Origin: Jejuia sp049889775
GTDB taxonomy: Bacteria > Bacteroidota > Bacteroidia > Flavobacteriales > Flavobacteriaceae
DNA: 64,000 bases
Direction of reading: 5' to 3'
Assembly: GCA_049889775.1 (NCBI GenBank)
Contig: JBMHCT010000011.1
Coordinates: 372,001-436,000, forward strand
Part shown: positions 9,078 to 17,809 of the stretch, in pieces
How positions within the stretch are numbered: the stretch's first letter is position 1
Layout of the letters: each line of letters begins with the position of its first letter
Notes under the pieces: model-generated
Seen by the model: only the letters and a program-made list of their open reading frames with translations
The model's database searches: none
What the model was told of the DNA's origin: nothing
Translations under genes and position numbers: made by a program

Positions 9078-9419
9078 ATGGAACAACATTACAAATTATT
9101 TAGAGTTAAGGAGTTAGCTGATAATGATGAAGATTTCGTTATGGCATTAGCAGCTACATTTTTAGAAGAAGTGCCAGAAGACGCGGAGCGTTTAAAGAAG
9201 GCAGTAGCAGAAAAGGATTATAATACAGCATATCAGGCAGCACATAAAATGAAACCAACAATTGATTTATTTGAGCTTGGTGTTTTACAAGATTTAATTG
9301 AAGTACAGGATTGGGGTAAGTTCGCCAAAACAGATATAGATATTACTGAGAAATTTAATATTGTAATCAATGCGGTTGAAAAGGCCACTGCAGAGATTAA
9401 AGAAGATTTTGGATTGTAA
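9078..9419 (+). CDS. histidine phosphotransfer (Hpt) domain protein
   Basis: A single Hpt four-helix domain of 113 residues. The phospho-accepting histidine is His56 in AYQAAHKMKP, with the usual small residues before it and Lys after it. Such proteins pass phosphate between a hybrid histidine kinase and a response regulator in the cytoplasm. No kinase or receiver-domain gene lies within the window, so the partners are unknown. It follows the FAH gene by one base and precedes cinA by five, so it is transcribed with metabolic rather than signalling genes. Confidence 0.85.
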   Translation: MEQHYKLFRVKELADNDEDFVMALAATFLEEVPEDAERLKKAVAEKDYNTAYQAAHKMKPTIDLFELGVLQDLIEVQDWGKFAKTDIDITEKFNIVINAVEKATAEIKEDFGL

Positions 9420-9424
9420 ATAGT

Positions 9425-10675
9425 ATGCTGGCAGAAATCATAACCATTGGCGACGAACTTCTTATAGGTCAGGTTGTTGATACCAATTCTGCTTTTATTG
9501 CACAAACTTTAAATAATATAGGTGCTTCTATTTATCAAATTACTTCGGTACAAGATGATAGGGAGCATATTCTTCAGGCTTTAGCGGATGCTGAAAGCAG
9601 AGTGGATATTATTATTTTAACTGGTGGTTTAGGCCCCACAAAAGATGACATTACCAAAAAAACAATTGCAGAATATTTCAATGATACGTTAGTTCGTGAT
9701 GCAGCAGTTACCAGAAATATTGAGGAAATTTGGAAAAAGTATGTGCGTCAAACATTACTTCAAATAAATAAAGACCAAGCACTTGTGCCTTCTAAGGCTA
9801 CTGTTTTAATGAATGAGCTAGGTACTGCTCCTGGAATGTGGTTAGAAAAAGAAGAGAAAACTTTTGTTTCTCTTCCTGGCGTGCCTTTTGAAATGAAGAA
9901 GTTGTTGGTAAATAAGGTCATTCCTAAACTAAAAAAGAAATATAAATTCCCATTCATACTGCATAAAACATTACTGACTTATGGTTTAGGTGAAAGCACT
10001 TTGGCAAAACGTATTGAAAAATGGGAAGAGGCCTTACCAGAAACTATTAAGCTAGCCTATATGCCAAAATTGGGTAGTGTGCGCTTAAGATTATCGTCCA
10101 AAGGCTTTGATGAAAAAAAGGTTAAAGAAGGCGTGGTAGCGGAGATTGAAAAAGTACTGCCACTAATTGAGGATGCTTTTGTTGGTTTTGAGGATGAGGC
10201 CAAATCATTAGAACAAATTATCGCAAATCATTTAACAGAATCTGGGCAAACTTTAGCGATTGCTGAAAGTTGTACAGGAGGTGATTTAGCAGAACAATTT
10301 ACAAGTAATGCCGGGGCTTCAGCTTACTTTAATGGAGGTGTGGTGACTTATGCCACCGCATCTAAAACCAAAGTGCTTGGGGTGCCAAAAGCACTTATTG
10401 AAAAGCATTCCGTAGTGAGCGCAGAGGTTGTAGAAGCCATGGCAAAAAATGTTCGTGAGTTGTTCAATTCTGATTATGGCGTAGCTACAACAGGAAATGC
10501 TGGACCTTCAAAAGGCGATTCTGATGCAGATGTTGGTGCCGTTTTTATTGCTATTGCTTCAAAAGATAGTGTTGTTTCACAATCTTTTATGTTAGGCTCT
10601 GCAAGGAAACGGGTTATCAAAAAAGCAGTAAATAAAGCCTTGGAAATGCTGGAAAAAGAAATTCTAAAAAATTGA
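9425..10675 (+). CDS. cinA: CinA family protein (nicotinamide-nucleotide amidase/pyrophosphatase type)
   Basis: Two domains fill 416 residues. The N-terminal half is a molybdopterin-binding-like COG1058 domain (EIITIGDELLIGQVVDTNS, TGGLGPTKDDITK, SLPGVPFEMK). The C-terminal half (about 270-416) is the CinA/PncC deamidase domain with AESCTGGDLAEQF and FNGGVVTYA, where the Ser-Cys region forms the active site. The two activities recycle damaged or by-product pyridine nucleotides. Length is normal and the frame intact. It ends in TGA, which confirms that TGA is a stop in this organism. Confidence 0.95.
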   Translation: MLAEIITIGDELLIGQVVDTNSAFIAQTLNNIGASIYQITSVQDDREHILQALADAESRVDIIILTGGLGPTKDDITKKTIAEYFNDTLVRDAAVTRNIEEIWKKYVRQTLLQINKDQALVPSKATVLMNELGTAPGMWLEKEEKTFVSLPGVPFEMKKLLVNKVIPKLKKKYKFPFILHKTLLTYGLGESTLAKRIEKWEEALPETIKLAYMPKLGSVRLRLSSKGFDEKKVKEGVVAEIEKVLPLIEDAFVGFEDEAKSLEQIIANHLTESGQTLAIAESCTGGDLAEQFTSNAGASAYFNGGVVTYATASKTKVLGVPKALIEKHSVVSAEVVEAMAKNVRELFNSDYGVATTGNAGPSKGDSDADVGAVFIAIASKDSVVSQSFMLGSARKRVIKKAVNKALEMLEKEILKN

Positions 10676-10726
10676 TGCTTTAAAAAAGCGCTCCGAAACA
10701 CAAAGTGTTAAGGTATCCTTTTAAGT

Positions 10727-10753
10727 TGTCATTCCCGCACAGGCGGGAATCCA
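10727..10753. repeat. TGTCATTCCCGC-type dispersed palindrome
   Basis: TGTCATTCCCGC, loop, GCGGGAATCCA: an 8-base perfect stem (10731-10738 with 10743-10750) and a 4-base loop. It lies 51 bases after cinA in a 260-base gap. The TGTCATT start is shared with the 60133-60239 element and resembles 55703-55730. It may also act as a weak transcription stop, but there is no T-run. Confidence 0.6.
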
Positions 10754-10864
10754 TAAATATCAGAATTTTTTAAGTTTCAAATGTTGATAAGCTTGATGAA
10801 ATCTCCTTATTCTTTAGCTATTTTTTACTTCAAATAAATCTCTTTAAAAAATTCGATATTTTAA

Positions 10865-10894
10865 TTGCTGAAATTCAAATTTTAAGTATATTTG
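10865..10894 (+). promoter_or_regulatory. Bacteroidota-type promoter of the rpmB operon
   Basis: TTG (10865-10867), a 19-base spacer, then TATATTTG (10887-10894). This is a full match to the TTG-N19-TAnnTTTG consensus of the flavobacterial primary sigma factor. The rpmB ATG follows 41 bases later. Confidence 0.85.
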
Positions 10895-10935
10895 CACCTC
10901 GTTTTTAAGCAACAACAAATTTAAAGGTAAGAATA

Positions 10936-11172
10936 ATGTCAAGAGTTTGTGAACTTACAGGGAAAAAGGCAATGGTTGGTAACAACGTGTCTCACGCAAT
11001 GAATAAAACTAAGCGCAGATTTGATGCTAACTTAGTAAAGAAACGTTTTTACATTCCAGAAGAGGACAAATGGATCACTTTAAAAGTATCTACTTCTGCT
11101 TTAAAAACGATTAACAAAATAGGAATTTCTGCTGCTATTAAAGAAGCGAAATCTAAAGGATTTTTAAAATAA
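10936..11172 (+). CDS. rpmB: 50S ribosomal protein L28
   Basis: A basic 78-residue protein with the L28 signature: SRVCELTGKKAMVGNNVSHAMNKTKRRF at the start, KKRFYIPEEDKWITLKVS in the middle and the C-terminal helix. L28 binds 23S rRNA near the E site. First gene of rpmB-rpmG-DUF4295, with a strong promoter upstream and a terminator at 11590 after the third gene. Confidence 0.98.
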   Translation: MSRVCELTGKKAMVGNNVSHAMNKTKRRFDANLVKKRFYIPEEDKWITLKVSTSALKTINKIGISAAIKEAKSKGFLK

Positions 11173-11198
11173 TTACGTCATAGTTAAAGATTCAAAAA

Positions 11199-11381
11199 AT
11201 GGCAAAGAAAGGTAATAGAATACAGGTTATTTTAGAATGTACAGAGCATAAAGCTTCTGGTCAACCAGGAACTTCAAGATACATTACTACTAAAAATAAA
11301 AAGAACACGCCAGATAGAATGGAGTTAAAGAAATTTAATCCAATTCTTAAGAAAATGACGGTTCACAAAGAAATTAAGTAA
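11199..11381 (+). CDS. rpmG: 50S ribosomal protein L33
   Basis: A 60-residue basic protein of the cysteine-free L33 type: AKKGNRIQVILECTEHK has a single cysteine instead of the paired zinc ligands, followed by SRYITTKNKKNTPDRMELKKFNP. The zinc-independent form does not need zinc for folding. Lies 26 bases behind rpmB in the same operon. Confidence 0.97.
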   Translation: MAKKGNRIQVILECTEHKASGQPGTSRYITTKNKKNTPDRMELKKFNPILKKMTVHKEIK

Positions 11382-11415
11382 TAAGTTTTACGCGTAAAAC
11401 TAAAAAGATAAAGCC

Positions 11416-11568
11416 ATGGCAAAAAAAGCAGTAGCATCGTTACAAACAGGATCTAAAAGATTAACCAAAGCTATAAAAATGGTTAAGTCTCCAAAAACCG
11501 GAGCATACATGTTTGTAGAATCAGTAATGAGTCCAGATTTAGTAAACGATTTCTTAAACAAAAAATAA
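11416..11568 (+). CDS. DUF4295 small basic protein
   Basis: A 50-residue protein that is easy to miss because of its size: it begins MAKKAVASLQTGSKRLTKAI and ends DFLNKK. It is highly basic, has no membrane segment, and carries the conserved AYMFVESVM stretch. It matches the DUF4295 family, which is restricted to Bacteroidota and typically encoded right after rpmG. The position inside a ribosomal-protein operon, 34 bases after rpmG and before its terminator, suggests a ribosome-associated role, which is inference. An ATG with a preceding purine-rich stretch at 11406-11413 marks the start. Confidence 0.9.
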   Translation: MAKKAVASLQTGSKRLTKAIKMVKSPKTGAYMFVESVMSPDLVNDFLNKK

Positions 11569-11589
11569 ACGTTTACCACCACAATATAT

Positions 11590-11623
11590 AAAGCTGCTGT
11601 CTGTAAAGAGAGCAGCTTTTTTT
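11590..11623 (+). terminator. terminator of the rpmB-rpmG-DUF4295 operon
   Basis: AAAGCTGCT (11590-11598), a 12-base loop, AGCAGCTTT (11611-11619), then a run of T. It separates the ribosomal operon from ftsY. Confidence 0.9.
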
Positions 11624-11695
11624 ATATTTATACCCCAGAAAAATGACAATATTTCCGATTGCCTATTAAAGGCAAGAAAGTTGTTATCAATCATT

Positions 11696-11852
11696 TGGGC
11701 GTTACCACAAGGGTCGGGCTTTCCGCTGTATCTTTTCGCGAAGCGTCCCGAACTTGTTTCGGGATCTCATGCGTTTAGTAAAAATATGTTATTATTTGAA
11801 ATTTAGTGTATTTTTAATTTCGCAAAAAGGATGCCGCTGCAATCCCTAACGC
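11696..11852. repeat. dispersed intergenic repeat, copy 2 (TGGGCGTT...CCCTAACGC)
   Basis: The 367-base gap between the DUF4295 gene and ftsY holds the terminator and this element. It starts TGGGCGTTACCACAAGGG, continues TCGGGCTTTCCGCTG, and ends AAAAAGGATGCCGCTG...CCCTAACGC. The end sequences recur, in either orientation, at 8317-8450 and 55782-56026. A separate 19-base palindrome, TCCCGAACTTGTTTCGGGA (11746-11764), is embedded in it and recurs at 55750-55768. Confidence 0.75.
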
Positions 11853-11935
11853 AGAGGAAGTCAGGTCTGTCGAAAGACGATGAAGCTATTAATAAGTACA
11901 AACGGTTAAACAATTAAACGTTTAAACATTACAAA

Positions 11936-12889
11936 ATGAGTTTTTTCAAAAAAATATTCTCTTCAGAAAAAAAGGAAACTTTAGATAAAGGCTTAGAAAA
12001 ATCTAAAACAAGCTTTTTTGGGAAGTTAAGTAAGGCAGTTGCAGGAAAATCTAAAGTAGATGATGAGGTTTTAGATAATCTGGAAGAGGTTTTAGTAACC
12101 AGCGATGTTGGCGTAAATACCACGTTAAAAGTTATAGAGCGTATTGAAGAGCGCGTGTCGAAAGATAAATATTTAGGAACGGACGAGTTAAACCAAATTC
12201 TTCGCGAAGAAATTGCAGGCTTATTGTCTGAAACCAATTCTGGAGAAGATACCGATTTTATCATTCCACAAGATAAAAAGCCGTATGTTATGATGGTAGT
12301 TGGTGTAAACGGCGTTGGGAAAACAACAACCATTGGTAAGTTGGCGAGTCAGTTTAAAAAACAAGGATTAAAAGTAGTTTTAGGAGCAGCGGATACGTTT
12401 AGAGCCGCGGCAATAGACCAATTACAAGTTTGGGCAGATAGGGTAGATGTACCTATAGTAAAACAATCTATGGGAAGCGATCCTGCCTCTGTAGCTTTTG
12501 ATACTTTAAAAAGTGCAGTAACTCAAGACGCCGATGTAGTTATTATTGATACAGCAGGTCGTTTACATAATAAAGTCAATTTAATGAACGAGTTGACCAA
12601 GGTAAAACGGGTAATGCAAAAAGTGGTGGATGACGCGCCACATGATGTGCTTCTGGTTTTAGATGGTTCTACAGGGCAAAATGCTTTTGAGCAAGCCAAA
12701 CAATTTACAGCAGCTACTGAAGTAACGTCGCTTGCTGTTACCAAATTAGACGGAACTGCCAAAGGTGGCGTGGTTATTGGTATTTCAGACCAATTTCAAA
12801 TTCCAGTAAAATATATTGGTGTAGGCGAAGGTATAGATGATTTACAAGTATTTAATAAGTATGAGTTTGTAGATTCGTTTTTTAAGTAA
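11936..12889 (+). CDS. ftsY: signal recognition particle receptor FtsY
   Basis: The GTPase that docks SRP-ribosome complexes at the inner membrane. The 317 residues show an NG core: N-domain four-helix bundle (about 25-100), then G1 GVNGVGKTTTIGKLA, the insertion-box DTFRAAAIDQL, G3 DTAGRLHNKVNLMNEL, G4 TKLDGTAKGG and the C-terminal helix. As usual in Bacteroidota, the long acidic A domain of E. coli is missing; the N-terminus is a short Lys-rich stretch. Its stop overlaps by one base the start of the broken SRPBCC gene. Confidence 0.97.
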   Translation: MSFFKKIFSSEKKETLDKGLEKSKTSFFGKLSKAVAGKSKVDDEVLDNLEEVLVTSDVGVNTTLKVIERIEERVSKDKYLGTDELNQILREEIAGLLSETNSGEDTDFIIPQDKKPYVMMVVGVNGVGKTTTIGKLASQFKKQGLKVVLGAADTFRAAAIDQLQVWADRVDVPIVKQSMGSDPASVAFDTLKSAVTQDADVVIIDTAGRLHNKVNLMNELTKVKRVMQKVVDDAPHDVLLVLDGSTGQNAFEQAKQFTAATEVTSLAVTKLDGTAKGGVVIGISDQFQIPVKYIGVGEGIDDLQVFNKYEFVDSFFK

Positions 12890-13317
12890 TGAGCTTTCAT
12901 ATTTTCCATAATCTACATATAAATATTTCCAAAGAAGAAGTTTTCAATGCCATATCGCGACCCAAACATTTAGATAATTGGTGGACACTAAAAAGCTCTG
13001 GAACACCAAAACTTGGAGCAGAATACAATCTTAATTTTACTTATGACTACGATTGATATTGCGAAGTATCAAAAGTAGAAATGAATGCATCTATTCATTT
13101 TAAAATGACAAAGTCTGATACTGATTGGAATCCTACCACCTTTGGTTTTGATTTAAAATCAACAGAAAATGGTACTTTGGTGGAGTTTAGTCATGTCAAT
13201 TGGCAAAACAATAATCATGAATTTAGAAATTCTTCGTTTTGTTGGGCACTATTACTCAACGATCTCAAAAATTACTTAGAAAAAGGTATTGTTGTTCCTT
13301 TTGAGGAACGTAATTAA
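12889..13317 (+). pseudogene. SRPBCC/AHSA1-type protein interrupted by an in-frame TGA
   Basis: Reading from the ATG at 12889 (overlapping the ftsY stop) gives 55 residues, MSFHIFHNLHINISKEEVFN... to TYDYD, then TGA at 13054-13056, then 86 more residues in the same frame to TAA at 13317. Both parts together make one START/SRPBCC-like protein of about 142 residues: the ligand-cavity start with EEVFNAISRPKHLDNWW and a C-terminal helix WALLLNDLKNYLEKG. The simplest explanation is a TGG (Trp) to TGA change. Recoding is unlikely because TGA ends other genes here. A sequencing error is possible. Residual translation from the ATG at 13081 would give only the C-terminal half. Confidence 0.8.
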
Positions 13318-13370
13318 ATGATGTTTTCCTGATTTTGTATCTTTAAAGAAATCGTTTACACTTACATTTT

Positions 13371-14993
13371 ATGCAGGTTACCAATAAAATACGTTTGTAT
13401 TTCAATGCTATAATCACGGTTTTGAGTATCACCTTTTTGTATTCATGTAAACAAAATTCTGAAGGAAAAACTACGAAGGAAGTTTATCAAACTAAACCCA
13501 ATATCGTTTTAATAATGTGCGATGACATGGGGTTTTCTGATTTAGGATGTTATGGCGGAGAAATAGAAACACCAAATATTGATGCTTTGGCAAAAAATGG
13601 ATTCATATTTAGTCAGTTTAAAAACACTGGACGTTGTTGCCCTAGTCGGGCGGCATTGTTAACGGGTAGAGATCAACATGAGGTTAACATGGGGTGGATG
13701 ACTGCTGTAGATGAGCATAGGGAAGGCTATAGAGGCGAAATTTCAGGAAGTGTGCCTACAATTGCTGAGGTTTTAAAACAAAATGGGTATGCTACGTATT
13801 TGTCGGGGAAATGGCATTTGTCATTAAATGAGAGTTTTATGAATGACAATCCAAAACCAAATGGCAGCTGGCCTTTTGAGCGTGGTTTTGATAAAACTTA
13901 CGGGGGATTATCAGGTGGAGGCGGTTATTATAAGGTTAAAGCACTTTATAGTAATGAAAAATTAATCGATTCATTTCCTTCAGATTACTACTATACCAAT
14001 AGCATTACCGAAAATGCTATTGACTATATAGAAAACCATGACACTGATACACCGTATTTTTTGTATTTAGCACATTACGCACCACACCGACCTTTGGAGG
14101 CGCCAAAGCACAGAGTGGAGAAATGTATGGAGCGTTATGCAGTAGGGTATGATATTTTGCGAAAAGAGCGCTTTAATCTGCTTAAAAATAAAGGTTTACT
14201 AGCTTCAGAAGTTATATTTCCAATTCATGAAATAGAGTTTGATAATAAAAGACCCACTTGGGACGATTTAAGTAAGAGCAAACAAGACGATTGGATATTA
14301 GAAATGGCAACATATGCTGCAATGGTTGAAATTATGGATGATGGTATTGGAGCAGTGGTTAAAGCCATTAAAGATAGAGGTATGTACAACAATACCATAT
14401 TTTTATTCTTAAGTGATAATGGTGCAACACGAGAAGGTGGTGAAATTTCTAAATTAGCTGCCGATTTAAGCAATACACCTTATAGAGGATACAAACAATA
14501 TACATATATGGGAGGTACGAGTTCTCCACTCATAATTAGCCATCCATCGAAATTTCAGAATGAGGAAAATATTATAATTAATGATATTGCGCACATTACA
14601 GATATTTTACCAACATGTCTGGATATGGTAGATGTGCAATACCTAAAAGAATTTAAAGGTGAAATTTTATCAGAAATTGATGGTGTTAGCTTAAAACCTA
14701 CCTTAAAAGGAACTCATTTGAAAGCTAGAAATTTATATTTTGAACACCAGTCAAGTTGTGCAATTATATCTAATAACTGGAAATTAGTAAGAGAAAGTAA
14801 AAATACACCTTGGGAACTTATTAATTTAAAAACCGATCCTTTTGAGCTGCATGATGTTTCCAAAAACTTTCCTAACAAAGTTTTGGAACTTGAAAGTGAA
14901 TGGAATACATGGGCTAAAAACAACAATGTACTTCCTTTAGAGAATAAACCTTGGAATACTAGAATAAACTATTACAATTCTTTACCCAAATAA
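13371..14993 (+). CDS. sulfatase (arylsulfatase-type lipoprotein)
   Basis: A 540-residue type I sulfatase. The N-terminus is a lipoprotein signal with lipobox LYSC (Cys26), so it is probably anchored in the periplasm or on the cell surface. The active-site motif CCPSRAALLTGR gives the formylglycine-forming cysteine at residue 89 in the C-x-P-S-R context. Metal-binding CDDMGFSDLG lies at 50-59, and SDNGATREGG provides the other metal ligands. Type I sulfatases hydrolyse sulfate esters; in marine Bacteroidota they desulfate algal polysaccharides, and the substrate here is unknown. A maturase gene is not in the window. Next is an amidase lipoprotein on the same strand, 27 bases away. Confidence 0.94.
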   Translation: MQVTNKIRLYFNAIITVLSITFLYSCKQNSEGKTTKEVYQTKPNIVLIMCDDMGFSDLGCYGGEIETPNIDALAKNGFIFSQFKNTGRCCPSRAALLTGRDQHEVNMGWMTAVDEHREGYRGEISGSVPTIAEVLKQNGYATYLSGKWHLSLNESFMNDNPKPNGSWPFERGFDKTYGGLSGGGGYYKVKALYSNEKLIDSFPSDYYYTNSITENAIDYIENHDTDTPYFLYLAHYAPHRPLEAPKHRVEKCMERYAVGYDILRKERFNLLKNKGLLASEVIFPIHEIEFDNKRPTWDDLSKSKQDDWILEMATYAAMVEIMDDGIGAVVKAIKDRGMYNNTIFLFLSDNGATREGGEISKLAADLSNTPYRGYKQYTYMGGTSSPLIISHPSKFQNEENIIINDIAHITDILPTCLDMVDVQYLKEFKGEILSEIDGVSLKPTLKGTHLKARNLYFEHQSSCAIISNNWKLVRESKNTPWELINLKTDPFELHDVSKNFPNKVLELESEWNTWAKNNNVLPLENKPWNTRINYYNSLPK

Positions 14994-15020
14994 ATTAGTA
15001 TTTTTATAAAAAATGCAAAA

Positions 15021-16655
15021 ATGAGATTTCTACTATTCTTCCTTCTAATTGCACTTCTTTTTAATTGTAAAAATATTGAACCTGAACAACCCGTTTCTAA
15101 AACGGATTCCGATTTAAGCGCTATTTCATCAAAAGATTTTCGAGAATTAAAAGTTTTAGATTCAAAGTATATCACTAACGAAGGCTTATGGCAACCTTTT
15201 GAAAAAGACCTGGAAGATTTTACAGAGGAAGATTATAACAATCTTAAACCTCTAATCTTAGAACAAGATATTCCAACAATTCAACATCATATTTTAAATC
15301 AAAAGTTGACTTATGAGCAATTGGTTAAATTCTATTTATACCGCATCAGAAAGTATGATAGAGAAAATGAGCTGTCATTAAATTCCGTGATTTCATTGAA
15401 TCCAAAAGCCATTGATAAAGCTCGTGAATTAGATAATACAGAATTTGAAGTAGCTCCACACCCAATATGTGGAATGCCAATACTTCTAAAAGATAATATT
15501 AATACTGCGGGAATGTCAACTACAGCTGGAGCTGTAGCCTTACAAAATAATAATACGAATGATGCTTTTGTTGTAAGACAATTAAAAGATAATGACGCTA
15601 TAATTTTAGGAAAAACCAATTTAAGCGAATGGGCCTATTTTTTTTGTGGAGATTGCCCAAGTGGCTACAGTGCTATTGGTGGACAAACATTGAATCCTTA
15701 TGGCAGACGCATTATGGACACAGGTGGCTCAAGCTCGGGGAGTGGCGTCTCAGTGGCAGCTAATTTTTGTGTTGCAGCTATTGGTAGCGAAACATCCGGT
15801 TCTATTTTGTCACCTTCAAGCCAGAATTCTGTAGTGGGACTGAAACCTACTATTGGTTTGGTGAGTAGAGGTGGAATTGTCCTCATTTCGTCTACGTTAG
15901 ATACAGCTGGTCCAATGACAAAGAATGTGGTGGATAATGCAATTTTGCTAGATGCTATTTTTGGATATGATACAAACGATTCTAAATCAATGAACCCCAA
16001 ATGGCATAAAACATACTATTCTGATAATTTAAAAATCGACAATTTAGACGGTAAGAGGTTTGGAGCTCCTAAGCGACTTTTAGAAGATTCACTCTATGTT
16101 CAAGCTATTGCTGATTTAAAATTAAAAGGAGCCACAATAATTGAAATAGAACAGGAAAAGATGGATTTGCCAGATTTTTTGAGGTTATTAAATTTAGATA
16201 TGAAAGTAGATTTACCATCATATTTAGAAATATACGCTGATGCTTCGGTTTCTGTGAAATCGGTTCAAGATGTGATTGATTTTAATAAAACTGACTCCTT
16301 AAACATGATGCCTTATGGTCAAAAATTGTTTGAAGGTATTGTTGTGGATAATGCGACAGAAAAAGAATTTCAAAAGATAAAAACTATCTTAAAAACAAAT
16401 GGTAGGCAGTATTTTGATATACCTTTTGAGACTCACAACCTTGACTGTTTTTTATCCATAAATAACTACCATGCAGGTTTCGCTGCCGTGGCCGAATATC
16501 CAGCGCTGACCGTTCCAATGGGATACGAAAAGGATGGTAAACCTAGAGGATTAACGTTTATTAGTAAACCTCTTTCAGAAAAAAGCTTATTACAATGGGC
16601 ATATGTTTACGAGCAAGTATCTAAACGAAGAGTGCCTCCTAAGAACTATGATTAG
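15021..16655 (+). CDS. amidase-signature family lipoprotein
   Basis: A 544-residue amidase-signature enzyme with a lipoprotein signal (lipobox LLFNC, Cys16). The Ser-cisSer-Lys triad is visible: Lys157 in GMPILLKDNIN, the serine cluster DTGGSSSGSG (about 234-242) and nucleophile Ser261 in GSETSGSI. These enzymes hydrolyse amide bonds of small molecules or peptides. Exported lipoprotein amidases are common in Bacteroidota and differ from GatA, which is cytoplasmic. It follows the sulfatase closely and its last four bases overlap the convergent serine hydrolase gene. Confidence 0.92.
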   Translation: MRFLLFFLLIALLFNCKNIEPEQPVSKTDSDLSAISSKDFRELKVLDSKYITNEGLWQPFEKDLEDFTEEDYNNLKPLILEQDIPTIQHHILNQKLTYEQLVKFYLYRIRKYDRENELSLNSVISLNPKAIDKARELDNTEFEVAPHPICGMPILLKDNINTAGMSTTAGAVALQNNNTNDAFVVRQLKDNDAIILGKTNLSEWAYFFCGDCPSGYSAIGGQTLNPYGRRIMDTGGSSSGSGVSVAANFCVAAIGSETSGSILSPSSQNSVVGLKPTIGLVSRGGIVLISSTLDTAGPMTKNVVDNAILLDAIFGYDTNDSKSMNPKWHKTYYSDNLKIDNLDGKRFGAPKRLLEDSLYVQAIADLKLKGATIIEIEQEKMDLPDFLRLLNLDMKVDLPSYLEIYADASVSVKSVQDVIDFNKTDSLNMMPYGQKLFEGIVVDNATEKEFQKIKTILKTNGRQYFDIPFETHNLDCFLSINNYHAGFAAVAEYPALTVPMGYEKDGKPRGLTFISKPLSEKSLLQWAYVYEQVSKRRVPPKNYD

Positions 16656-17725
16656 TTTATTAGAGCATTAATTTTACCCCAAAGTTCATTATCAAAATTA
16701 GAGCGTGCAAAACTCACGCTATCTGCTGAGCTTCCCATTCTAACAATAACCAATTTTTTACTTGGTACGATATAAATCTTTTGGTCGTTCTTTCCTAAAG
16801 CAGCAAAAGTATCATCAGGTGCATTAGGAATTAGTTCACCGTCAAATTCTAATTGGGTAACAGGTAAATGATAACTGTCTTTTCCGTTAAGCCACCACAA
16901 ATAGCCGTATGATTTATTCATATCTTGCGATGTATTAGTGCCCTCTGCCAAAAATGATTCAGGAACAATTTGGGTGTTATTCCATTTGCCTTTAGCATAA
17001 ATAAGCAATCCAAAACGTGCCATACTTCTTGTATTGCTCCAATATACATTAAAATCTGTACTTTGAATCCAAGCACCAGTCATACCAATTTTGCTTTTTA
17101 GTTTAGTATCAAAATAAGTATTCCAAGTATCACGGCTGGCAGTAGCTACAACATCTTGCATCTTTTTGTAAACATTATGGTATGCCCAACGCGTGCCAGC
17201 ATCTGCTTTGTATTGTAAATTTTCTTTAGATACATCATCTCCTAAACTATCATCCAAACCAGAATCCATGGATAATAGGTTTTTGCAAGTAATGAGCTTT
17301 TCCTTGTTCAAAGGAGCACTGGTCCATCCTTCACCTAAATAATCGGAAACTTTGTTATTTATGTTGATTAATCCTTCTTCCTGTGCAATCCCAGAAAGAG
17401 CAGTAGTTAGTGTTTTACCAGCACTTGCCCAATACCAAGGTTTTGAAGCATCATGTCCGTTCATGTATTCTTCCAAAACTATATTTCCGTCATGTAGAAT
17501 AATAAAACTTTTAGTATTTTTCTCTTCAAGGAAATCTAAAAGCGGTTGTAATTCAGTTTGATTCCAACCCAAGTCTTCTATAGTTTTGGTTTCCCAAGAA
17601 TTAGAGTTTAGTGGAGGAAAATAGGTGCTTTCGTTGTCTTCCGGATTTTCTTGAACTGCAGCTTCCGAAGAACATCCAAAGACAATAGTAATACTTAAAA
17701 GCAGGTAGAAAATATTGATTTTCAT
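16652..17725 (-). CDS. serine hydrolase, class C beta-lactamase fold lipoprotein
   Basis: A 357-residue protein with a lipoprotein signal (IVFGC, Cys18). The catalytic SxxK is S101-A-G-K104 in WYWASAGKTL, and the YxN motif is Y182-H-N184. These belong to the penicillin-binding-protein/class C beta-lactamase fold, which includes D-aminopeptidases, esterases and true beta-lactamases. The KTG-like third motif is not obvious, so esterase or peptidase activity is more likely than resistance. It faces the amidase gene and overlaps it by four bases. Confidence 0.9.
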   Translation of the reverse strand: MKINIFYLLLSITIVFGCSSEAAVQENPEDNESTYFPPLNSNSWETKTIEDLGWNQTELQPLLDFLEEKNTKSFIILHDGNIVLEEYMNGHDASKPWYWASAGKTLTTALSGIAQEEGLININNKVSDYLGEGWTSAPLNKEKLITCKNLLSMDSGLDDSLGDDVSKENLQYKADAGTRWAYHNVYKKMQDVVATASRDTWNTYFDTKLKSKIGMTGAWIQSTDFNVYWSNTRSMARFGLLIYAKGKWNNTQIVPESFLAEGTNTSQDMNKSYGYLWWLNGKDSYHLPVTQLEFDGELIPNAPDDTFAALGKNDQKIYIVPSKKLVIVRMGSSADSVSFARSNFDNELWGKINALIN

Positions 17726-17781
17726 AACTGTAGGTTTTCAATTTAGGACATTCAAATATATAAAAGGTTTAATTAAGGTTG

Positions 17782-17789
17782 TATCTTTG
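17782..17789 (+). promoter_or_regulatory. probable -7 box upstream of rimO
   Basis: TATCTTTG fits TAnnTTTG and ends 20 bases before the rimO ATG; the following GCACC is typical after flavobacterial -7 boxes. No good TTG lies at the expected distance. Confidence 0.55.
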
Positions 17790-17809
17790 CACCTCGTTTT
17801 AAAACAATT

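Noticed and set aside
13054..13056. Recoding of TGA as tryptophan or selenocysteine in the SRPBCC gene
   Set aside because: TGA ends other genes here (for example cinA) and no selenocysteine-insertion-type hairpin was seen. A loss-of-function change or sequencing error is simpler.
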